From the NCBI GenBank assembly GCA_913058555.1, contig CAJXRJ010000287.1:1-8878 (forward strand): 8,878 nt of DNA, written 5' to 3'. The stretch comes from an uncultured bacterium (GTDB lineage: Bacteria > Planctomycetota > UBA1135 > GCA-002686595). The position numbers and the translations under genes were made by a program. Under the pieces are notes generated by a model. That model saw only the letters and a program-made list of their open reading frames with translations. It did no database searches and was not told where the DNA came from. Below, piece after piece: positions 1-5,925 of this stretch (within the stretch, counting starts at the first letter, position 1; every line of letters begins with the position of its first letter).

Positions 1-31
1 TCGTGGGCTCGGAGATGTGTATAAGAGACAG
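1..31. other. Nextera read-2 adapter left on the contig end
   Basis: The first 31 bases match the Illumina Nextera read-2 adapter minus its first three bases, ending in the 19-base mosaic end AGATGTGTATAAGAGACAG. This is library-preparation sequence, not genome. The radical SAM gene is open through it, so an untrimmed gene call would gain ten false residues (LSLIHISEPT) at its C-terminus. On the plus strand the adapter creates a spurious start reading MYKRQ, a familiar sign of Nextera contamination. The biological sequence begins at base 32. Confidence 0.97.
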
Positions 32-1696
32 GGCGAGCCGTGCGCGAAGCCACTGGAAGTCCTGAGCAGCGTCGACGTCGCACTTCGAATGATTCCTGCC
101 GGCGCGCACGGCGAAGGTCTTGAGGGCGCGGCGCGCCTCTTCTTTCGACAAGCCGTTCTCCACGAGGTGCAGCATGGACCAGAAGCTACGGCCCCCGAGG
201 TCCGACGACCAGACGCTGTGCTCGGCGCGGTCGATGGCCCACTCCTCAAGCTCCATCGCCTCGTCGGAGTCCATGGTGTCGTGGCTCCAGCGCAGGTACT
301 GGCCTTCGATGCCGAAGCGCTCCTTCTCCTGGGCGATGGGGGTCGCGGGGGAGCAGAACCACGCGCTGACGTAGTAGGAGTCGACTTTGTACTCGTCCAC
401 GAAGTCGAGGACCTCTTGGACCGATTCGGAGCGGTCCCCGGGGAAGCCCACAATGAAGTTGGCGTGCATCATGAGGCCGGCGTCGCGCAGGTACGCGGTG
501 CCGCGTTCATAGGCCTTGCGGTTCACGGCCTTGCGCATGTTCTTCAGGACCTTGTCGTCGATGGACTCGTAGCCAAGGAACACGCCTTTGCAGCCGGCCT
601 CCACCATGAGATCCACCGTTTCGTCGTCGGCGAATTGCGAACGGAAGTACGAGTACCAGTTCACGTCGAAGTCCTTGAGGACCCGGCACAGCTCCTTGAA
701 GCGAGGCATCGGGACGTTGAACGTGTCGTCGGTGAAGACGAGGGACTTGATACGGCCCGAACGCTCGAGGTGCTGGAGCTCCAGGCGCAAGGTCTCGGGG
801 TTGGAGAGCGTCAGTGGCCCTTGGTTCGCCGGGTAGCTGCAGAACGAGCACGCGAAGGCGCAGGACCTCGCCGTGCGGGTGTGGGTCGTGTGGTAGAGGT
901 TCGATTGGTCGAGCTGGTCCCAGCGCACGTAGTGGTCGTCGATGGGGAGGCCCGGCTCGGGGGCGTCGGACTTCACGAAGCGCGCGCCGACCTTGACCCA
1001 GGAGCCCGGCAGGGTGAGCGCACCGAGGTTTTCGCCATCGGCTTGCAGAAGGCTCAAGAACGCCGCTTCCCCGAGGGGCGTGACCGCGTAGACGTCCGCG
1101 CGGAACGAGAGCAAGAGCCGCTGGAAGTCGCGGGGCGACACCGACTTCTCCACTTCCACAAGGAATAGCCCACCAACCACGATGGGCACGTCGGGGAAGG
1201 CGCGGCGCAGGTGCTGCATCGCGTCCATCACGTGGGCGGTCTCGGTCATGAACGTGCTCGAGAGCATGACCCAGCGCGGCTTCACCGTTTGGCCGAGTCG
1301 CTCGAGGTCGACCCGATTGACGTGATTCTCGTGGCGGATGTGGAAGCCGTGGCGCTTCCCGAGGGACTCGTAGTACTTGCCCGAGAGGTGACCGATGCTG
1401 AACGAGTCATAGCGCCGGTACTCGCGCGTATCGCCGTGGGCAGCGTAGGAGAAGAAGCGCGCGAGGTCGTGCACGCCGCCGTCGAGGGACACCGCTTGGC
1501 GCGCGGTGCGCGGCAGGATGGTCCGGCCCCCGGGCGCGCTGGGGTCCATGAGTTTCGCGGGCGATCCGGTGGGGCCGGATGCGCTTGGGGCGTAGTCGTT
1601 GTGCCAGCGATCGACGTCCTCGTAGTACGACAAGAAGAGGGCGTCGCAGGTGACGCTCCCTCGGGACGCGCTTTCGCTTGGGGAAGTGGCAGTCAT
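32..1696 (-). CDS. PhpK-like radical SAM enzyme, 3' end missing
   Basis: Starts at ATG 1696 and stays open for 555 codons to the adapter, so the C-terminus is missing. Residues about 15-215 look like the Rossmann-type, B12-binding-like N-terminal half of class B radical SAM enzymes (beta-strand runs WVMLSST near 142 and PIVVGG at 171-176), but I see no DxHxxG cobalamin-ligand motif. The radical SAM core follows, with the iron-sulfur motif CAFACSFC (Cys279, Cys283, Cys286) and then FTDDTFNVP, GVFLGYES and IVGFPG. The core and the later WSHDTMDS segment resemble from memory the family annotated as PhpK-type P-methyltransferases. PhpK methylates phosphorus in phosphinothricin biosynthesis, but the name is applied to many natural-product enzymes with other or unknown substrates, so methyl transfer here is inference. 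It lies 7 bases after the catalytically degenerate KAS III stop. No strong ribosome-binding site is visible, so translational coupling is likely. A general B12-type radical SAM enzyme is the alternative. Confidence 0.88.
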
Positions 1697-1703
1697 TCGT
1701 CTA

Positions 1704-2762
1704 TCAGGTTAGCCAGAGGAGCGAGCACGTGGAGATTCCGCCGCCAACGGCCGCCGCTGCGAGCGCAGAGGATGGACTCGGCGAGGCGAGATGCTCTGCG
1801 ACGAGCGCCAGCGGGCCGGCGACGCCCAGGCATCCGTGGTGCCGTAGCTGCTCACGGCTGGGCGCCACGTCTTGTCCCAACTGGGCCTCGAATCGGTCGA
1901 GTTGTGCGCGGGTGACGGCGTAAGGAAGCGCGGCGACGGTGGGGGCGGAGAGCTCGGTGATGTCGCTGCGGAGCGACTGGGCCACGTCGCCCCAGGCGCC
2001 CCCGAGGGCGCTCAGGTAGTCGGGGGTGGGCTTTTGGAACTGGTAGTCCCCGGCCGCCACGGCGCGCTCCGTGGGCGGGAGGGCTCCGGGCACCGAGAAC
2101 GGCTCGCCTGGGCCGCGGCGCGTCCGGGAGCGCGCGACCGCGACCCCTTGGTGGGCCTCGCCGGGCCCAAGCACGAGCGCGGCCGCTCCATCGCCAAAGA
2201 GGAGCGCGTTGCCCACGTCGCCTGGGTTGGCGTAGCGCGATGCCGTCTCGGTCGCGATCACGAGCACAGGGGCACCAGAACTGGCGGCGAGCTGCGCGCC
2301 CATGATCCAAGCCTCGAGCCCCCCGGCGCCGCCGGCGCGCAGGTCGAGAGCCGTTCCCGACGTACCCAGCGAGATTGCCACCTGCGCCGCGAAGCTCTTG
2401 GTGATGTGAGGCGGTGTGCATGTGCTCACGATCGCTGCCATGACGTCCCCTGGGCGCACGCCCGCCCCATGGAGTGCCTGGGCCCCGGCTTCGTGCGCGA
2501 GCCTCACCGATGCCCCCGCGTGGTCTGCGTCGATCCAATCCCGGATCCCCGTGCCCACTCGTTCGTCGTACTGGCCTGCGGAAAAGTCCGAGTCTTTAGA
2601 CCCTAGCCGCGCGGCCGCCTCGGCCGTGCTGAGGGAGGCACCAACGCCGGTCTCAGCGGGAAACGCCGACGCCCCGCCGAGGATCCGCACCCCGAGGATG
2701 TCGCGCCGCACGAGGGTGGCCTGCGAGGGATCCCCCGGCGCTCCCGTGGGCTCGCTGCTCAA
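1704..2762 (-). CDS. KAS III-fold protein lacking the catalytic triad
   Basis: A 352-residue thiolase-fold protein of the ketoacyl-ACP synthase III group. FabH landmarks are retained: ERVGTGIRDW near 68-76, IVSTCTPPH near 111-119, ALLFGDGAAALVLG near 186-199 and a glycine-rich C-terminal segment. Aligned by eye with the neighbouring active synthase, each catalytic position differs. The nucleophile Cys is Gly145 (DLRAGGAGG against DVSAACAGF), the His is about Tyr281, and the Asn is Cys311 (HHGC against RHGN). The frame is intact with no stops, so this looks like a maintained non-catalytic subunit rather than a decaying gene. The chosen start is TTG at 2762, overlapping the previous stop as TTGA. 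Internal GTG codons around residues 18 and 25 are alternatives, and the N-terminal 20 or so residues lack family similarity. It is probably the partner of the upstream KAS III, as PqsB is to PqsC. A degenerate homologue with its own binding role is also possible. Confidence 0.85.
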   Translation of the reverse strand: MSSEPTGAPGDPSQATLVRRDILGVRILGGASAFPAETGVGASLSTAEAAARLGSKDSDFSAGQYDERVGTGIRDWIDADHAGASVRLAHEAGAQALHGAGVRPGDVMAAIVSTCTPPHITKSFAAQVAISLGTSGTALDLRAGGAGGLEAWIMGAQLAASSGAPVLVIATETASRYANPGDVGNALLFGDGAAALVLGPGEAHQGVAVARSRTRRGPGEPFSVPGALPPTERAVAAGDYQFQKPTPDYLSALGGAWGDVAQSLRSDITELSAPTVAALPYAVTRAQLDRFEAQLGQDVAPSREQLRHHGCLGVAGPLALVAEHLASPSPSSALAAAAVGGGISTCSLLWLT

Positions 2763-3757
2763 AACTGCACCACCGCGGCGCCGAACGTCCAGCCCGCTCC
2801 GGCTGCGCTAATGAGCACCTTCGCGCCATCCTGAATGCGCCCGTCCGCGCGGCCCTCCGCAAGGGCGATCGCAACGCTCGCCCCGGACGTGTTGCCGTGG
2901 CGGTACACATCATTGATCGCCTTGGCGGGATCGATCCCAAGGTCGGCGACGATCTCGTCCACGAGGTACGCATTGCCCTGGTGGTTGATGAAGACGTCGA
3001 TGTCGCCCAAGTCCAGGCCGGCGCGGCCGAGGGCCTCTCTGACGCCTTCGCGGGTGTAGGCCTTGAAGCGCTCGAAGATTTCGCGGAACCCATCCACGTG
3101 CACGAAGTGGTCCCCGTTGTCGACGGTCTCATGGGAGGCAGGCATCGCAGCTCCGCCGGCAGGAATCCACGCGCCGCGGGTTTCGAGCCCTTCCGCCCCA
3201 AGCGCCACGGAAAGGACGGATGGGACCCCCGGTCCGGCCACGGCCGGCCTCACGAGCGCCCCTGCCGCTCCGTCCGCAAAGAGCACGGTGCCGCGGCGGT
3301 CCGACGTATCGACGAATCGGCTGCGGGCGTCGGCGGCCAGGACGAGCACGTTCGTCTCCCCCGAACCGAGCACGGCGCCCCGGGCCAGGTCGAGCGCGTA
3401 GAGGAATCCGGCGCAGGCCGCGGACACGTCAAAGGCCGGGCACCGCGCGCCGATCTTGCGCGCCACTTCGGTGGCGGTGGCGGGGCTCAGGCGATCAGGG
3501 GAGATCGTGGCGAGGATGATTCGGTCCAGGTCCGCGGCGTCGAGCCCGGCGGTCTCGAGGATCGCCCGGGCCGCTTCCGCCGCCATGTCAGACGTCGTTT
3601 GCTCCGGCGCCATCCAGTGCCGCGACTGAATCCCGGTGCGACTCTCGATCCACTTCGCGTCCACGTCGAGCCCGAAGCGCTCGATGAGCTCTTCGTTGCT
3701 CATGACGACCGGGGGCAGGTAGCACCCCGTCGCGGCGATGTGGATGGTGTTGGTCAC
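2759..3757 (-). CDS. 3-oxoacyl-ACP synthase III (FabH-like), catalytically complete
   Basis: A 332-residue KAS III, which is normal length for the family. These enzymes load an acyl group from acyl-CoA onto a cysteine and condense it with malonyl-ACP or another acceptor in the cytoplasm. The full triad is visible: Cys115 in DVSAACAGF, His259 in FINHQGN and Asn289 in RHGNTSGAS. Supporting motifs are KWIESRTGI near 35-43, VLFADGAAGALV at 158-169 and a C-terminal GAGWTFGAAVVQF. GTG at 3757 is chosen because it places the conserved IHIAATGCYLP at the N-terminus. A TTG at 3802 in the same frame would add 15 residues without family similarity. It is first in a three-gene run and overlaps the next synthase gene by four bases. 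Primary-metabolism FabH cannot be excluded, but the degenerate partner and radical SAM gene argue for a specialised pathway. The acyl substrate cannot be read from the sequence. Confidence 0.93.
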   Translation of the reverse strand: MTNTIHIAATGCYLPPVVMSNEELIERFGLDVDAKWIESRTGIQSRHWMAPEQTTSDMAAEAARAILETAGLDAADLDRIILATISPDRLSPATATEVARKIGARCPAFDVSAACAGFLYALDLARGAVLGSGETNVLVLAADARSRFVDTSDRRGTVLFADGAAGALVRPAVAGPGVPSVLSVALGAEGLETRGAWIPAGGAAMPASHETVDNGDHFVHVDGFREIFERFKAYTREGVREALGRAGLDLGDIDVFINHQGNAYLVDEIVADLGIDPAKAINDVYRHGNTSGASVAIALAEGRADGRIQDGAKVLISAAGAGWTFGAAVVQF

Positions 3758-3805
3758 TTGATGTCGGCGAATGGAGCGTGGACAAGCTTGAGGAGAACCC
3801 AAAAC

Positions 3806-3821
3806 GGATGAATTGTCATCC
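3806..3821. promoter_or_regulatory. Perfect 6-4-6 inverted repeat, possible operator
   Basis: The arms GGATGA and TCATCC are exact reverse complements around an AT-rich four-base centre. The element lies about 50 bases upstream of the KAS III GTG start. Its size and position suit a dimeric regulator's operator, but no regulator gene is visible in the window and a chance palindrome cannot be excluded. Confidence 0.35.
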
Positions 3822-3862
3822 CGTACCCACAGGGATCTCCCAACCTCCTATTCCGGTTCAAA

Positions 3863-3891
3863 GGACCCCTCGAAAATGGCCTCAGGGGTCC
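3863..3891 (-). terminator. Possible terminator hairpin after the hydrolase-SDR pair
   Basis: GGACCCCT and AGGGGTCC form a perfect eight-base-pair, GC-rich stem with a 13-base loop. Read on the minus strand it is followed by only three Ts (TTTGAA), so it is a weak match to a Rho-independent terminator. It lies about 175 bases past the SDR stop and 105 bases before the KAS III start, where it could end the upstream transcript or attenuate read-through into the synthase operon. Confidence 0.4.
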
Positions 3892-3962
3892 GCCCGCGAG
3901 GCGCTTCTCGAAATGGTCCTGGGTGGGCACGGATCAAAGTGCTTCCACCAACATGGCTGCGG

Positions 3963-3992
3963 CGGCCTTCGGCGGTACACCGCCCATGGCCG
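3963..3992. repeat. Nested palindrome of unknown role
   Basis: An inner inverted repeat, GGCGGT-AC-ACCGCC (3971-3984), is flanked by outer arms CGGCC (3963-3967) and GGCCG (3988-3992) with a three-base internal loop on each side. On the minus strand a second small stem, ACTTT paired with AAAGT around an eight-base loop, lies directly before it. This could be a structured RNA element, a dispersed intergenic repeat unit or a protein-binding site. In such GC-rich DNA it could also be chance. Confidence 0.3.
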
Positions 3993-4066
3993 AACTTTCC
4001 CGCGCCAAAGTGCTGATGCGGGCCCCGCTATCCCGAAAGTCACCCGCCGGCAGCGGTGTCAGGCGC

Positions 4067-4837
4067 CTACTTGCGCGTGACCCGTCGCCAAACGAACTCG
4101 GGCACGGCCTTGGCGCACAGCGCCATGGGCCACGCGAGGCGGCGTGGGTAGCTCACAGCCGGTGACCCCCGCTCAAGCCCACGGACGCTTCGCCGTGCCG
4201 CGTCCTCGGGTTCGAGGAGGAACGGCATATGAAATTCGTTGCGGTCCGTCATGGGCGTGCGCACGAAGCCCGGCCGGATATCGACAAGGCGCAGGCCGCT
4301 ATCCAAAGCGCTGCTCTGGCGGGCCCGCAGGTAGGCAACAAGGGCCACTTTGCTCGCTGAGTAGGCCGGAGCGGCGCCTATGGCGCGGAGTCCGGCCAGA
4401 CTGGTGATGGCCGAGACCGTGCCGCGACCGCGGCGCTTCATCAGGTTGATACCGATGTCGACGGCGCGCGCGGCGGCGGTGAGATTCACGTCGAAGATGC
4501 GGGCGGAGACCTCGTGCTGGGGCATCTCAGGGGGGAGTCCGGCTTCCGATACGCCGGCGCCAGCGATCACGAGATCGAGCCCGTCCATGGAGTGCTCGTC
4601 CGAAAGGCGCAGCGACTCTTCGAGCCGCCCGTGGTCCGTGACGTCTCCGGTGTGAATCAAGCCGGAGCTGCCGGCGGCTTCGACCTGGCGTAGCGTCTCT
4701 TCGAGGCCATCCACACCACGGGCGAACAGGTGCACGAACGACCCGCGGCGTGCCAGTTCGATGGCGATGGCCCGGCCGAGGCCGCTCGAGGCGCCGCTGA
4801 TCCAGGCGTTCGCGAACTTCGGACGCTCGGGGATCAT
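4067..4837 (-). CDS. Classical short-chain dehydrogenase/reductase
   Basis: A 256-residue SDR, usual length for the classical subfamily: a single-domain Rossmann enzyme using NAD(P)H to interconvert ketone or aldehyde and alcohol groups. The cofactor glycine motif is SGASSGLG at residues 14-21. AGAG at 92-95 replaces the usual NNAG. Active-site residues are Asn118 (DVNLT), Ser146 (ITSLAG), Tyr159 and Lys163 (YSASK), followed by RPGFVRTPM near 188-196. ATG 4837 is chosen because it puts the Rossmann motif at the N-terminus and overlaps the preceding hydrolase stop as ATGA, showing translational coupling. An in-frame extension to 5071 only reads the hydrolase gene in the wrong frame. The basic, aromatic C-terminus (EFVWRRVTRK) might favour membrane contact, which is speculative. 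Substrate is unknown. Ketoacyl reduction would suit the nearby synthases, but no specific evidence supports it. Confidence 0.93.
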   Translation of the reverse strand: MIPERPKFANAWISGASSGLGRAIAIELARRGSFVHLFARGVDGLEETLRQVEAAGSSGLIHTGDVTDHGRLEESLRLSDEHSMDGLDLVIAGAGVSEAGLPPEMPQHEVSARIFDVNLTAAARAVDIGINLMKRRGRGTVSAITSLAGLRAIGAAPAYSASKVALVAYLRARQSSALDSGLRLVDIRPGFVRTPMTDRNEFHMPFLLEPEDAARRSVRGLERGSPAVSYPRRLAWPMALCAKAVPEFVWRRVTRK

Positions 4838-5841
4838 GAGCGGGGGCGCTCGCTTCGAATCCACGCCGCGATCTCGGCGCCCACGTCGGGGTGGTTTAGG
4901 TAGCCGTACAGCTTGTGGGGATTCGCGCCGCGGCCGCCACGCCAAAAGGAGTAGATCTTCGGCCGGTCGTGGATGCGCCGAATGTAGCCGCGCCGAACCA
5001 TGTCGCGGAAGTCGTCCGCCATGGTCGCGTCGTGGCAGATGAAGTCGTCGTAGGCGGACATGTTGACCCACGTGTCGACGATGTCCTCGGGGAACTGGCT
5101 GTCCTCGGGCTCACGTGCGTCATAGAGGTTCTTGCGGACGCCGGGTTCCCCAAGAGGGTTCCCGAGGGTGAGCCACAGCGGCACCTTGGCGCCACGGAGC
5201 TCGCGGTACTCGCTCATGCGTGAGAACTTCCAGAGCACGTCGTAGGCCACGATGCAGCCCATCGAGTGGGACATGAGGCACACGTCCTCACCCGACCGTA
5301 GCGCAAGCTTGAGGGGCTCCTGAAGGCGCGTGCGGACCTCGGAGGCGACGGTTCGGCGCGTCAGGTACGCCACCATGTCGGCGCCACCGCGCTCCATGAA
5401 CTCATCCGACAGGCCGAAGAATGACGCGACGCCGCTCACGATGCGGGCGACATCGTCCGCGATACGCATGTCCTTGACGTCCCCAAGCCAACGCTTGTAG
5501 TCCGTCTTGGTGAAGGCGTCGCTGGGCCGGCCGAGGGCTTCCCTGAGGGAATCGTCGTAGTAGATTCCGTCTTCGCAGAGCGCGTTCCCGTGGTCGGGGT
5601 CCTTCTTCGTCATCCACTTCCACGGGCGCGTGCCGCTGCGCCGCATGATGCGGTTGTTGACGTCTCCGAAGTACGCCATGGTAAAGCGCACGTGGCCGCT
5701 GCGAATCTGATCGGCGGATTCAGGGTCTGTGCGCTCGATGCCCCTCAGGAGGGCGGTGCGCACGAGACGTTCCTTTTCCTTCTCGGCCGGCTTCGTGGAG
5801 CGTCCGTGGACAAAGATGAGGTGCTTCTTGGGCGGGCGCAT
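4834..5841 (-). CDS. Alpha/beta-hydrolase-fold protein, lipase or esterase-like
   Basis: A 335-residue protein with alpha/beta-hydrolase landmarks. An early strand ends in IFVHG (His12-Gly13, the usual oxyanion region). The nucleophile elbow is SHSMG at 191-195, with Ser193 as the likely nucleophile in a variant of GxSxG. LTLGNPLG follows at 225-231, a pattern seen after the elbow in lipase-like proteins. The catalytic His is probably His317 in YLNHPDVG. The acid residue is less clear; Asp271 or a nearby aspartate is possible. Between about 55 and 165 lies an unusually long charged insertion rich in Trp, Tyr and Lys, probably a lid domain. No signal peptide is visible, so it is likely cytoplasmic. 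ATG 5841 is the natural start; its ribosome-binding site is weak. It is first of a two-gene unit with the SDR. Substrate is unknown: it could be an acyl ester, thioester or lipid. Confidence 0.8.
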   Translation of the reverse strand: MRPPKKHLIFVHGRSTKPAEKEKERLVRTALLRGIERTDPESADQIRSGHVRFTMAYFGDVNNRIMRRSGTRPWKWMTKKDPDHGNALCEDGIYYDDSLREALGRPSDAFTKTDYKRWLGDVKDMRIADDVARIVSGVASFFGLSDEFMERGGADMVAYLTRRTVASEVRTRLQEPLKLALRSGEDVCLMSHSMGCIVAYDVLWKFSRMSEYRELRGAKVPLWLTLGNPLGEPGVRKNLYDAREPEDSQFPEDIVDTWVNMSAYDDFICHDATMADDFRDMVRRGYIRRIHDRPKIYSFWRGGRGANPHKLYGYLNHPDVGAEIAAWIRSERPRS

Positions 5842-5925
5842 GGGCAGCTCGGGATCGTAGTGGCTTCGGCCCCCGGAATGTTCGGGTGCCGCTGGCTCCC
5901 GCCCGAATTCCGTACGATCGTGTGC
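5842..5925. promoter_or_regulatory. Divergent intergenic region with imperfect inverted repeat
   Basis: These 84 bases separate the minus-strand hydrolase start from the plus-strand GHL10 start, so promoters for both must lie here or reach into the genes. I see no clear sigma-70 boxes. An imperfect inverted repeat, CCgGAAtgTTCgGG at 5873-5886, has ten of its fourteen bases paired across the centre and may be a binding site. Confidence 0.35.

Larger units (their letters stand above)
3758..4066. other. 309-base intergenic region with inverted repeats
   Basis: This is the only long gene-free stretch. It separates the SDR stop from the KAS III start, both on the minus strand. It holds three symmetric elements: a hairpin at 3863-3891, a perfect inverted repeat at 3806-3821 and a nested palindrome at 3963-3992. 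A nine-base direct repeat, CAAAGTGCT, occurs at 3935-3943 and 4006-4014. Short minus-strand open stretches exist but none shows a convincing start and ribosome-binding site. An AGGAGG (minus strand, 3844-3849) has no start codon at suitable spacing. I could not identify a confident sigma-70 promoter. The region probably carries the promoter and control elements of the KAS III operon. Confidence 0.6.

Noticed and set aside
17..1168. Long plus-strand open frame of 383 codons
   Set aside because: It begins inside the adapter (MYKRQ) and runs antisense to the well-supported radical SAM gene. Its product has no recognisable motifs, as expected of a high-GC shadow frame.
1211..1915. Plus-strand open frame of 234 codons
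   Set aside because: It lies antisense to the radical SAM and KAS III-like genes, with Arg/Val-rich composition and no family features.
1704..2762. Pseudogene of the neighbouring KAS III
   Set aside because: The frame is full length without stops or frameshifts, and overall fold motifs are retained. Coordinated loss of only the catalytic residues fits a maintained non-catalytic subunit better than decay.
2897..3811. Plus-strand open frame of 304 codons
   Set aside because: Antisense to the complete FabH-like gene, whose motifs are unambiguous. Low-information Arg/Gly/His-rich sequence.
4838..5071. 78-residue N-terminal extension of the SDR
   Set aside because: It reads the hydrolase gene out of frame, is Arg-rich and lacks SDR similarity. 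The ATGA overlap gives a better start.
2759..5841. OleABCD olefin hydrocarbon cluster
   Set aside because: There is no AMP-ligase-like OleC, the hydrolase uses a serine elbow rather than the dehalogenase-like OleB architecture, and two KAS III-like proteins are present instead of one OleA.
5590..5925. 112-residue N-terminal extension of the GHL10 protein
   Set aside because: It reads the opposite strand of the hydrolase gene and would bury the lipoprotein signal sequence in the middle of the protein.
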